Origin: Pseudomonas tohonis
GTDB taxonomy: Bacteria > Pseudomonadota > Gammaproteobacteria > Pseudomonadales > Pseudomonadaceae
NCBI RefSeq assembly: GCF_012767755.2
Contig: NZ_AP023189.1
Coordinates: forward strand, 2,232,001-2,296,000
Length of the DNA stretch: 64,000 nt
Direction: 5' to 3'
Numbering within the stretch: the first letter of the stretch is position 1; every line of letters starts with the position of its first letter. Positions 29,284 to 40,436 of the stretch are shown one piece after another. A program made the position numbers and the translations under genes. Below the pieces are notes generated by a model. That model ran no database searches. It had not been told where the DNA came from and worked only from the letters and a program-made list of their open reading frames with translations.

Positions 29284-30321
29284 TCAACGTGCGCGATGCA
29301 GCAACTGGCGGGTATCGAGCGTCCCGGCGCGGGCGCGCAGTTGGCCGCAGCCTCCGTCGATGTCCTGGCCGGCGGAGTTGCGCACCTTGGTCAGCACGCC
29401 ACGGCTGTGCAGGTAGCGCACCAGTTCGACGATGCGTTCGCCGCCCGGGCGCTGGTAGTCGTCGGCTTCCAGGCTGTTGTAGGGAATGAGGTTCATCACC
29501 GCGAACTTGCCCTTGAGCAGGCGCAGGATGCCGTCCGCTTCCTCCAGGCTGTCGTTGATGCCGGCGAGCAGCGTCCACTGGTACTGGATGGGGTAGTCGG
29601 TGGTGCGGGCGTAGGCCTCGCCCAGCTCGACCAGTTCCTCGGGGCTGATGCGCGGGGCCTTGGGCAGCAGGCGCTCGCGCAGCTCGGCGCGGCTGCTGTG
29701 CAGCGACAGCGCCAGGGCCGGCTTCACCCGTTGCTGCGGCAGGCGCTCGAACACCCGCGGGTCGCCCACGGTGGAGAACACCAGGTTCTTGTGGCCGATG
29801 CCGCCGTCGGTGCCCAGCAGGTCGATGGCCTCCAGCACGTTGTCGAGGTTATGGGCCGGCTCGCCCATGCCCATGAACACCACCTTCTTCACCTTGCGAT
29901 AGCGTCGCGCCAGTGCGACCTGGGCGACGATCTCCAGGCTGCCGACCTGGCGCAGCAGGCCGCTCTTGCCGGTCATGCAGAACACGCAGCCCACGGCGCA
30001 GCCGACCTGGCTGGAAACGCACAGGCCGTCGCGCGGCAACAGCACGCTTTCGACCATCTGGCCATCGGCCAGGCCTACCAGGAGGCGCGCCGAACCGTCG
30101 GCGGCGGGGTGTTCCGAGCGCAGCCGCGCCAGGTTGTCCAGCTCCTCGGCCAGGGCCGGCAGGCCTTCGCGCACGCTGATGGGCAAGAAGTCCTGGGCCT
30201 GCTGGCGCAGGGTGCAGGCGTCGAGGGGCTTGCCCTGCAGCCAGGCGCGTATCACCCGGCCCTGGTGGATGGGCTTGGCGCCGAGGGCGGCGAGGCGGTC
30301 GTGCAGGTCTTGGATGCGCAT
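29284..30321 (-). CDS. RlmN-like radical SAM RNA methyltransferase
   Basis: A 345-aa radical SAM protein. The iron-sulfur motif CxxxCxxC is in GCAVGCVFCMTGKSG (about residues 107-121), GMGEPAHN follows near 152, and the C-terminal methyl-carrying cysteine is conserved in GQDIDGGCGQLR. These are the features of RlmN, which makes 2-methyladenosine in 23S rRNA and tRNA. The main rlmN of Pseudomonas sits elsewhere (next to ndk), so this is probably a paralogue like PAO1 PA1839, with a target I cannot name. It is slightly shorter than RlmN and lacks much of the N-terminal accessory domain. Confidence 0.85.
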   Translation of the reverse strand: MRIQDLHDRLAALGAKPIHQGRVIRAWLQGKPLDACTLRQQAQDFLPISVREGLPALAEELDNLARLRSEHPAADGSARLLVGLADGQMVESVLLPRDGLCVSSQVGCAVGCVFCMTGKSGLLRQVGSLEIVAQVALARRYRKVKKVVFMGMGEPAHNLDNVLEAIDLLGTDGGIGHKNLVFSTVGDPRVFERLPQQRVKPALALSLHSSRAELRERLLPKAPRISPEELVELGEAYARTTDYPIQYQWTLLAGINDSLEEADGILRLLKGKFAVMNLIPYNSLEADDYQRPGGERIVELVRYLHSRGVLTKVRNSAGQDIDGGCGQLRARAGTLDTRQLLHRAR

Positions 30322-30403
30322 GGGGCGCGAATCCTACCACCGGCATCGGCGCTTAAGTAGGGGCGCCCCGCCGGCGCAGGCGCCCCTCCGTGCATGGCGG
30401 CCT

Positions 30404-32410
30404 TCAGCGGCCCCGGCTCAGCTCCGCCAGGCGCGTCGCCGACTGGCGCATCGCCTGGCCGAGGGCGTCGAGGTCGACGGCATCGCGGGCGTTCTCCTCG
30501 CTGGCCGAGTGGATGCGCACCGCCAGTTCGTTGATTTCCTGGGTCACGTGGCTCTGTTCCTGGGCGGCGACGGCGATCTGCTGGGCGCGCTGGGAAATGT
30601 CGTCGAAGCTCTGCACCGTGGTCGACAGCGCCGCGGCGGCGCCTTCGGCTTCCTCCACTGCGTGGCGGGTGCGTGCCTCGCCGGCCTGCATCGCCTGTAC
30701 CGCCTGGCGCGAAGCCTGCTGCAGGTTGGCGATCATGCCGCTGATCTCGTTGGCCGAACTCTGGGTCTTGGCCGCCAGGGAGCGCACCTCGTCGGCCACC
30801 ACGGCGAAGCCGCGCCCCTGCTCGCCGGCCCGCGCGGCCTCGATGGCGGCGTTGAGGGCCAACAGGTTGGTCTGCTCGGAGATGGCCTTGATCACGTCCA
30901 GCACGGCGCCGACCTGCTGGCTGTCCTGCTCCAGGCGGGCGATCACCGTGGCGGCCGCCGCCATTTCGCTGGACAGCGACTGGATGGAGCGGCTGTTGGA
31001 GGCGACCTTCTGCTGGCCGTCGTTGACCACGGCCTGGGAGCGTCGCGCGGTGTCGGCGCAGTCGTTGGTGTTCTGCGCCACTTCGTTGGCACTGGAGGAC
31101 ATCTCGGTGATGGCCGCCGCCAGCTGGGTGTTCTCCTGGCGCTGCTGTTCGGCGCGCTGGAGCAGGGCGCCGCTGAGGCGGCCCAGGCTGGTGGCTTCGT
31201 CCTGCAGGCGCCGGGATTCGTCGGCGATCACCTGGAGCATGCCCTGCAGCCGGCCGGCGTACTGGTTGACCGAACGGCGCAGGCCGCCGATCTCGTCGTC
31301 GCGGAGGATGGTCAGTGCGCCGCCATGGCCCTGGCCGCTGCCGAGTGCGTCGATCTGTGCGGTGGTCTCGCCCAGTTGCTCGAGGATCTTGCGCCCGGCC
31401 AGCCAGACGAAGAACAGCAGCAGGCCGAGCAGAGGCAGGAGGAAGGCCAGCAGTTCATAGGTGAGCGCCTGGGCGAGCCCGGTGACCCGTGCCCTGGGCG
31501 TGACCAGGCCGACGGTCCAGTGGGTTTGCGGCATGACGAAGAGATTGGCCTGGCTGGCTTCGCCGAGCACCGCGTCGTCATCCAGGGTCACGGCGGCGGT
31601 GCCACCGGAGCCGAGCTTGCGGCGGGCTTCAGCCAATGGCGCCAGCCAGGCCTCGCGACCGGCGAGTTCGTCGAACTTCTGCATGCTGGCTTCGGCGGCG
31701 CTGCCCGGCAGGGGGAAGAACAGGATGTTGCCGGCCGGGTCGAGGGCGAAGGCGTAGCCCCCGGTGACCTTGCCCTGGTCGCGGAGGAAGGCGGCCAGGT
31801 CGTCGAGGCGCAGGTCGATGGTGCTGACTCCGGCGAAGCGGCCCTGCAGCTTGTACGGCACGCTGCAGGTGACCATGGGCACCTTGCTCACCGGGTCCTG
31901 GTAGGCCTCGGACCAGACGCAGGCATTGCCGGCTGCGCTGCGCGCGCCGGTGTACCAGGCGTCGTTGTGGTAGCCGGGGCCGTCGGGCTTGTTGTAGTCG
32001 TCGGAGTATTCCAGCGCGCCACCGGCGCCACGGGCCCAGAAGAAGCTGCGGCGGTCGGTGCCGTCGGCGAAGGCGTTCGGCTCCGGCCAGATGCCGCCGC
32101 CGGCGATGGCCGCATCGCCGCCGTTGTCGATCAGGTTGGGGAAGTTGTCGCGGTACAGCGCCTCTTCCCGGGGCAGGACCTCGGCCAGGTGCGCCATGCC
32201 GACGGCCAGGCCTTCGATGCCGGCCAGCTTGAGGCCGAGCTGGCGGACGATGGCGCTGCCCGTCTGCTCGATCAGGGCGTTGCTTTCCGCCACCACCCGC
32301 GGCTGGCCGCGGAACACCATGATGGCGAAGACGGCGAGTGCGGTGAGCAGCAGGAGAAAGATCGCGCCCAGGGTCAGGCGGCTGGAGATGCGGTCAGGCA
32401 GCAGAGACAT
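30404..32410 (-). CDS. Methyl-accepting chemotaxis protein with periplasmic sensor domain
   Basis: A 668-aa chemoreceptor. TM1 lies at about 12-32 and is followed by a large periplasmic domain of dCache type (about 35-315; note [20 protein letters not shown] and [16 protein letters not shown]). TM2 is at about 325-350, then HAMP and the long cytoplasmic coiled coil with the conserved tip [20 protein letters not shown]. The ligand is unknown. The start at 32410 has GGAG upstream. The open frame beyond it (to 32650) enters the REP/IS boundary and is not coding. No CheR-binding pentapeptide is seen at the C-terminus. Confidence 0.93.
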   Translation of the reverse strand: MSLLPDRISSRLTLGAIFLLLLTALAVFAIMVFRGQPRVVAESNALIEQTGSAIVRQLGLKLAGIEGLAVGMAHLAEVLPREEALYRDNFPNLIDNGGDAAIAGGGIWPEPNAFADGTDRRSFFWARGAGGALEYSDDYNKPDGPGYHNDAWYTGARSAAGNACVWSEAYQDPVSKVPMVTCSVPYKLQGRFAGVSTIDLRLDDLAAFLRDQGKVTGGYAFALDPAGNILFFPLPGSAAEASMQKFDELAGREAWLAPLAEARRKLGSGGTAAVTLDDDAVLGEASQANLFVMPQTHWTVGLVTPRARVTGLAQALTYELLAFLLPLLGLLLFFVWLAGRKILEQLGETTAQIDALGSGQGHGGALTILRDDEIGGLRRSVNQYAGRLQGMLQVIADESRRLQDEATSLGRLSGALLQRAEQQRQENTQLAAAITEMSSSANEVAQNTNDCADTARRSQAVVNDGQQKVASNSRSIQSLSSEMAAAATVIARLEQDSQQVGAVLDVIKAISEQTNLLALNAAIEAARAGEQGRGFAVVADEVRSLAAKTQSSANEISGMIANLQQASRQAVQAMQAGEARTRHAVEEAEGAAAALSTTVQSFDDISQRAQQIAVAAQEQSHVTQEINELAVRIHSASEENARDAVDLDALGQAMRQSATRLAELSRGR

Positions 32411-32610
32411 TCGGTACTCCTCGATTCCCGAGCTGGAAGGCGGCACACGGCAGAGGCGCGGCAGGCTCTTCTTATGCAATAGCAGTGCCCGCGCGGTTGC
32501 GCCTCTAGAAGGCGTGTCGGCAGATGTCGGGGTTCCTGCAGCGATTTCGGAGGAGCGGTCGTTTCTGGGGGCGTTCAGGGAGTGGTCGAGCGTGCCTTTG
32601 GCATCGCGGT

Positions 32611-32651
32611 GATGGGTTTCGCTTCGCTCGCGGAACGCCGCCCGACCCATC
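32611..32651 (-). repeat. REP-type repeat interrupted by the IS110 element
   Basis: GATGGGTTTCGCTTCGCTCG at 32611 and GACCCATCC at 32644 form a palindromic REP-like unit in the same family as 28905, 33904 and 43460. The IS110-family element begins right at its 3' edge, and joining the two outer flanks restores a continuous CCCATCCTACGAAG-type sequence. The segment 32411-32610 before it holds the chemoreceptor promoter region and no gene. Confidence 0.65.
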
Positions 32652-32660
32652 CTTGTATCT

Positions 32661-32881
32661 CGACTAATACCTCCACAGGGGTAATAGTCCCCGACTGATC
32701 ATCGGGGGAGGGGCTGGAAGTCGTATCCATCCTTAGGCCACGAGCCTGCAACGTAGATAGTGCTCCGCCCCTCCACACTCACTCGAACAGCCCGAACGGT
32801 ATCCAGAGCCTCGAGCTCGCATCTACAAGGTTGGGTCGGGTGCAGTGATGATCGCGTCTGAACGGATCGAGAGGAGAATCC
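32661..32881 (+). ncRNA. Candidate bridge RNA region of the IS110 element
   Basis: The non-coding left end folds readily: CCCCGA-CTGATCA-TCGGGG at 32689-32707, plus GGGG/CCCC pairing just before it. It holds three 8-base matches to the insertion junctions. CCATCCTT at 32727-32734 equals the left target flank at 32647-32654. ACGGTATC at 32796-32803 equals the element's right end at 33862-33869. CGTAGATA at 32752-32759 is the reverse complement of the right junction at 33866-33873. Bridge RNAs of IS110 elements carry target- and donor-matching loops in just this region. Exact ends are unknown. Confidence 0.55.
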
Positions 32882-33853
32882 ATGCCCAGCGTCATCGGCA
32901 TCGACATCGCCAAACACACCTTTGACCTCGCCACCCTGCAGCCCAACGGCAAGTACCGCACCAAGGCCAAGCTGGCCAACGACAAAGCGGGCTTCGCCGT
33001 CTTGCGCGACTGGCTGAACAAACACAGCGAACCCGGAGCCTGGGTCGTGATGGAGGCCACCGGCATCCACCATGAAGCCCTGGCCGAATGGCTGTTGGAG
33101 CAAGGCTATCGGGTCTGTGTCCTCAACCCGGCACAAATCGCCCACTACGCCCGTAGTCAGTTGCAGCGGGTGAAGACCGACAAGGTCGACGCCAAGCTGA
33201 TCGCCGAATACGGCGAGCGCCATCAGGACAGTCTGCGTCCCTGGCAACCCGAGCCCCGTGCCGTGCGGCGTTTGAAAGCCCTGGTACGGCGCCTGGAGGA
33301 CCTGCGCGAAATCGAGCAGATGGAGCGCAACCGCCTGGAAGTGGCCGATGCCAGCGTCCAGGCCTCGATCCAGTCGGTGCTGGAACATATCGGTCAGGAG
33401 ATCGAAGAGACCCTCAAGGCGATCGACGACCACATCGACAACGACCCGGATCTGCGCGGCAAGCGCGACCTGCTGACCAGCATTGACGGGATCGCCGACA
33501 AGACCGCCGCCCTGCTCCTGGCGGAGCTGGGCGACCCACTGCGCTTTGCCAACAGCCGCGCCGTCACTGCCTTTGCCGGGCTCAATCCGCGGCTGCAGGA
33601 GTCCGGGAACCACCGGGGACAGACACGTATCTCCAAGACGGGCTCATCGCGCCTGCGGGCCGGCTTGTTCATGCCCGCGATCAGTGCCCTGACGTACAAC
33701 GAGGCTGTCAGGGCCCTGAGCGAACGATTGAGGGCGAAGGGCAAGACCGGCAAGCAGATCGTCTGCGCCGCCATGCGCAAGCTGCTGAGCATCGCCTACG
33801 GCGTCTTGAAATCAGGCCGGCCATTTGACGCAAAACTGGCCCTTGCTCACTAG
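32882..33853 (+). CDS. IS110-family transposase
   Basis: A 323-aa DEDD recombinase. The N-terminal RuvC-like domain starts with VIGIDIAKHTFDLA (first Asp) and continues through WVVMEATGIHHEALA and RVKTDKVDAKLIAEY (the Glu and the DxxD pair). The C-terminal Tnp_20 domain contains IDGIADKTAALLLAELGDP and the catalytic-serine region NHRGQTRISKTGSSRLR. It is intact, and AGAGGAG lies just upstream of the ATG. IS110 enzymes cut and join DNA guided by a bridge RNA. Confidence 0.95.
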   Translation: MPSVIGIDIAKHTFDLATLQPNGKYRTKAKLANDKAGFAVLRDWLNKHSEPGAWVVMEATGIHHEALAEWLLEQGYRVCVLNPAQIAHYARSQLQRVKTDKVDAKLIAEYGERHQDSLRPWQPEPRAVRRLKALVRRLEDLREIEQMERNRLEVADASVQASIQSVLEHIGQEIEETLKAIDDHIDNDPDLRGKRDLLTSIDGIADKTAALLLAELGDPLRFANSRAVTAFAGLNPRLQESGNHRGQTRISKTGSSRLRAGLFMPAISALTYNEAVRALSERLRAKGKTGKQIVCAAMRKLLSIAYGVLKSGRPFDAKLALAH

Positions 33854-33903
33854 AAATCAAGACGGTATCTACGAAGAGCGCCAAGCCGCGCGGACTGGGC
33901 ACC

Positions 33904-33935
33904 CGTGGGGTGGCTAGAGCCCCGCGAAACCCATC
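33904..33935 (+). repeat. REP-type repeat downstream of the IS110 element
   Basis: CGTGGGGTGGCTAGAGCCC followed by CGCGAAACCCATCG, a diverged copy of the 43460 unit, 33 bases beyond the proposed right end of the IS. Confidence 0.65.
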
Positions 33936-33956
33936 GTTGCGCCGCTGGGCGCCAGA

Positions 33957-33988
33957 AAGAACCGGGCCCGCATTGCGCGGGCCCGTTC
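33957..33988 (-). terminator. Terminator downstream of metH
   Basis: On the minus strand CGGGCCCGC and GCGGGCCCG form a 9-bp GC stem around a short loop, followed by GTTCTTTCT. It lies 5 bases past the metH stop codon. Confidence 0.72.
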
Positions 33989-33992
33989 GTGA

Positions 33993-37715
<3,723 letters not shown>

Positions 37716-37893
37716 GGAGGACCTGACTAGCTGGGCGGAAAAGGTCGCAAAGCATAGCAAAGATGAAGGGGATCGACCGCCCGCCGGCTGTTGCATGAAT
37801 ATGGCTCATGTTGCTGTGGGCCGAAGCCGGGCGGCGCCCTGGTGGGCATGGAGTGCGGGGATGCGGGCGGGGCGGGGGCGTGCGGGGAGCGCG

Positions 37894-37921
37894 GCCGTGG
37901 ATGAGGCGGGGTCATCCACGG
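37894..37921 (-). terminator. Hairpin after tse1, possible terminator
   Basis: CCGTGGATGA and TCATCCACGG pair over 10 bp at 37894-37921, 10 bases beyond the tse1 stop on the minus strand. No T run follows, so it may be a transcript-stabilising stem rather than a classic terminator. Confidence 0.4.
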
Positions 37922-37931
37922 CGCGGGGGGA

Positions 37932-38405
37932 TCAGCCGCGGCAGCTGGCCGTGGCGTAGACGAAGTACTTCACCAGGTCGCGGTCGGTGCGGTTCCAGAC
38001 CTCGCCCACCGAGCGCAGGCCCTGGCTCTGACCGACCGCGCCGGCGATGCTGCCGCACCAGACGCGCGGGTACTTGCCGTGGTACAGGGTGCCGCCGATG
38101 ACCACGGCGACGTGGCCGTTGTTGCGCGCCGGGTTGTGGTCGCTGCCCTTGATGCCGGCGATCACGAAGTAGCCCTGGGAGGCCTTCTGCGCGGCTTCGT
38201 CACCGCTGGCCAGTTCCTTCCAGCCGGTGGCCTGGGGCAGGCCGCCCATGATGGCGTCGGCGTTGCCGCCGGGAATCGGTACGCCGAGGGTGGCGGCCAC
38301 CGATTGCAGGAAGCCGGAGCAGTTGTTCTTGTTCTGGGTACCGGCGATGAAGCTCTGGTCCCAGGCCGCGGTGCAGGCGTTGACGATGCAGGTGTCGAGG
38401 CTCAT
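37932..38405 (-). CDS. tse1: Type VI secretion effector Tse1, peptidoglycan amidase
   Basis: A 157-aa NlpC/P60-type cysteine peptidase. It matches P. aeruginosa Tse1 through most of its length, including CIVNAC at the start, NKNNCSGFLQSVAA, WCGSIAGAVGQSQGL and VWNRTDRD. The catalytic pair is C29 and H98 (NGHVAVVIGG). Tse1 is injected by the H1 type VI system into rival cells, where it cuts the gamma-D-glutamyl-meso-DAP bond of peptidoglycan. It has no signal peptide, as expected. A SDHNPARN insertion just before the catalytic His is longer than I remember for PAO1. The ATG has AGGGA upstream and follows tsi1 by 12 bases. Confidence 0.93.
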   Translation of the reverse strand: MSLDTCIVNACTAAWDQSFIAGTQNKNNCSGFLQSVAATLGVPIPGGNADAIMGGLPQATGWKELASGDEAAQKASQGYFVIAGIKGSDHNPARNNGHVAVVIGGTLYHGKYPRVWCGSIAGAVGQSQGLRSVGEVWNRTDRDLVKYFVYATASCRG

Positions 38406-38417
38406 TGACTATCCCTA

Positions 38418-38921
38418 TCAGGGTTTGCAGAAAGGCTGTACGGGTTGCTTTGCTTGGGTCTTGCAGCTGCCGCTGTCGTCGCAGTCGGCGCCGAGCACCA
38501 GCTCCTCGCCCTCGACGCTGGCGCGCTTGCCGGTGATGTCCTGGCGGTGCAGCACCTTGCAGGTGGCGGTGTCGTAGGCCACCAGTTCACCGTTGGAGCC
38601 GCTGAACTCGTAGGTCACCAGGCGCTTCTCGTCGCGGCTGAGGAACAGCGGGTCACGGGCCCAGATGCCCCCGTCCTCGATGTTGCAGCTCTTGCCGCTG
38701 GCCTTGTCCAGCAGCACCACCGGCGGCTCGGGGAAGGCGTCGGGTTCGGCGATGTCCGGGTTCTCGTTGACGAAGCGCACCTGCAGGCGCTGGCCGTCGC
38801 CAACGAATGTGCTGGGCGCTTCGGGGCTGGCCACCAGCTTGAGCGGGGCGAAGCCGCAATCGGAGGCCTGGGCGCAGGCGCTGAGGGTCAGGGCGGCGAG
38901 GGCGCCGGCGAGGGGTTTCAT
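38418..38921 (-). CDS. tsi1: Tse1 immunity protein Tsi1
   Basis: A 167-aa exported protein matching P. aeruginosa Tsi1 (DAFPEPPVVLLDK, IEDGGIWARD, EFSGSNGELVAYDTATCKVLH seen as EFSGSNGELVAYD then ATCKVLH). It binds Tse1 in the periplasm and blocks its active site, protecting against sister-cell attack. The start at 38921 has AGGAGATCC upstream; the ATG at 38942 is less likely. The signal peptide ends in LTLSACAQASDC, so cleavage could be after AQA (signal peptidase I) or before C16, where LSAC fits a lipobox. It is the first gene of the tsi1-tse1 unit. Confidence 0.92.
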   Translation of the reverse strand: MKPLAGALAALTLSACAQASDCGFAPLKLVASPEAPSTFVGDGQRLQVRFVNENPDIAEPDAFPEPPVVLLDKASGKSCNIEDGGIWARDPLFLSRDEKRLVTYEFSGSNGELVAYDTATCKVLHRQDITGKRASVEGEELVLGADCDDSGSCKTQAKQPVQPFCKP

Positions 38922-39338
38922 GGTCAGGATCTCCTGTGGCATGGCTGGGGCCGGCCCGAGGGGCGATCGGTTGCAGTCAGGAGGGGCGGGCGCGCCGGAC
39001 GGCGGCCCTGGAGCACGTTCCCTGTAGCTGCGCCGACATCATCCCTGGTGGCCTGGCGTGGCGGCAGGATACGCCGGTGGCCCGCCACGGGGGATGACGG
39101 CGTTCACGTCTGCGCGGCTTGGCGGGCCCCGGCGGACGGACGGCGGCGCTGCGGAGTGAGGCCTGCGGGGTGCGGATTGTCGATGTGGGTCACGAAAGCC
39201 CGTTCCTGCGCTTCACAACGGGGGGGTGGCTGTTGCAGATTGATGGTGGCACCTCGCTAGTGCAGCAGGCGAGGCCCTCGACGTCGCGATTGACGTCCTC
39301 CCGCACGACAGACTGAACGCATACAAGGAAGCAGTTCG
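38922..39338. other. Gene-free interval between tsi1 and the TerB-like gene
   Basis: This GC-rich interval separates divergent genes and should hold both promoters. GGCCTGGCGTGGCGG and GGTGGCCCGCCACG can form an imperfect hairpin near 39050-39090. An AAGGAAG ribosome-binding site precedes the ATG at 39339. I see no open frame with coding character. Confidence 0.5.
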
Positions 39339-40307
39339 ATGGAACACGCGAAGAAAGTGATGGAAATGGCCGGCTACTTTGCTGGACATGCGGTACAAGG
39401 CGTCGCCAGCGGCGAGATGCTGATCCCCATCGTCGGCTACCTGGGCACCGACCAGCAGACCAGCATGGTGCGGCTGCTATCGGACAGCTCCGTGGAGGCC
39501 ATGCAGCAGGGCGAGGCGCGCATCACCAGCCTGGACGAGGACAAGCTGGGCGCGGTGTTCATCCGCGACGGCCTGGTCACCCTGCCCACCGGCAAGACCG
39601 ACTGCCTGATCGTCGACATCCGCTTCGCCTCGGACAAGCAGCGCCATTTCCAGTGGCTGCTGCCCTACCGCAACGCCGGCCATGAAGCCGGCTTCGCCGT
39701 GCACAAACCCAAGGCCTCGGCTGGCGCGGGTTTCTCCAACGACCAGCTGCAGGAGCTGGCCGCAGCCTTCTTCGATGGCCTGGAGAACAACGAGGAAGCC
39801 CTGGAGGTGTGGAATAGCAACTTCGTCGAGCAGGCGGGCGAAAGCTCCGGGTTCCAGGGCCAGGAGAACACCCAGTTCACCGCCGAGGAGTTCCAGGCCC
39901 TGCGCCGGGCGCCCTTCATGGTGTTCCTGCTGGTGGCGGCCGCCGACGGCAAGCTCGACAACAAGGAGGCGCAGGCCTTCGTCAAGCAGCTGGGGGAGTC
40001 GGCCAAAAACGGCGGCCAGTTGTATTCGCGCATCATCACCAACGTCATCACCGACGTGCCGCAGCTGCTGACCGAACTGCTGACCACCCCCCTCAACCAT
40101 GCCCAGGAGCTGCTGCGCATCCGCCTGATCGTCGAGACCAAGGTGGCGCCGGAGGAAGCGCAGGCGTTCAAGCAGGCGTTGCTGGGCCTGGGCAAGGCGG
40201 TGGCTTCGGCCTCCGGCGGCTTCCTCGGCTTCGGCAGCAAGATCAGCAAGGAAGAGAAGGCCACCCTGGAGCGCATCGCCGCCGGCCTGGGCCTGACCTA
40301 CAGCTGA
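39339..40307 (+). CDS. Hypothetical protein with TerB-like C-terminal domain
   Basis: A 322-aa cytoplasmic protein. The N-terminal half (about 1-125) is a mixed domain with VQGVASGEMLIPIVGYLGTD and LIVDIRFASDKQRHFQWLLP. The C-terminal half begins at RRAPFMVFLLVAAADGKLDN (about 188-207) and ends with KISKEEKATLERIAAGLGL. The latter has the acidic DGKLDNKE pattern and helix spacing of TerB/DjlA-like domains. No pathway is known. It is divergent from tsi1 and lies 129 bases before cti. Confidence 0.65.
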   Translation: MEHAKKVMEMAGYFAGHAVQGVASGEMLIPIVGYLGTDQQTSMVRLLSDSSVEAMQQGEARITSLDEDKLGAVFIRDGLVTLPTGKTDCLIVDIRFASDKQRHFQWLLPYRNAGHEAGFAVHKPKASAGAGFSNDQLQELAAAFFDGLENNEEALEVWNSNFVEQAGESSGFQGQENTQFTAEEFQALRRAPFMVFLLVAAADGKLDNKEAQAFVKQLGESAKNGGQLYSRIITNVITDVPQLLTELLTTPLNHAQELLRIRLIVETKVAPEEAQAFKQALLGLGKAVASASGGFLGFGSKISKEEKATLERIAAGLGLTYS

Positions 40308-40436
40308 GCCGCCCCGGCGGCGGGGCGATGGGCTGCGCCGCGAGGGGCCGCCCATCACCACCCTGGCTGCCGCTTCGCTGCAGCGCAGCGCGGATGCCGG
40401 TAGAATCGGCCGATTCGTTCGCCAAGGAAAAGGTCC

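Larger units (their letters stand above)
32652..33870 (+). mobile_element. IS110-family insertion sequence
   Basis: A single transposase gene with a long 5' non-coding segment (about 230 bases) and a short 3' one, as in the IS110/IS621 subgroup. There are no terminal inverted repeats, as expected. Proposed edges are a CT dinucleotide at each end: 32652-32653 after the REP-like GACCCATC, and 33869-33870 before ACGAAGAGCG. An alternative left core is the CT at 32659-32660. Edges are inferred from the interrupted repeat, not from a second copy. Confidence 0.75.

Noticed and set aside
32411..32650. 80-residue N-terminal extension of the chemoreceptor
   Set aside because: It reads through a REP unit, and the normal start with GGAG and TM1 is at 32410.
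37716..37931. Cobalamin riboswitch before metH
   Set aside because: I looked for a B12-box-like GCCACTG core and long folded leader and found neither; the gap also runs into the tse1 3' end.
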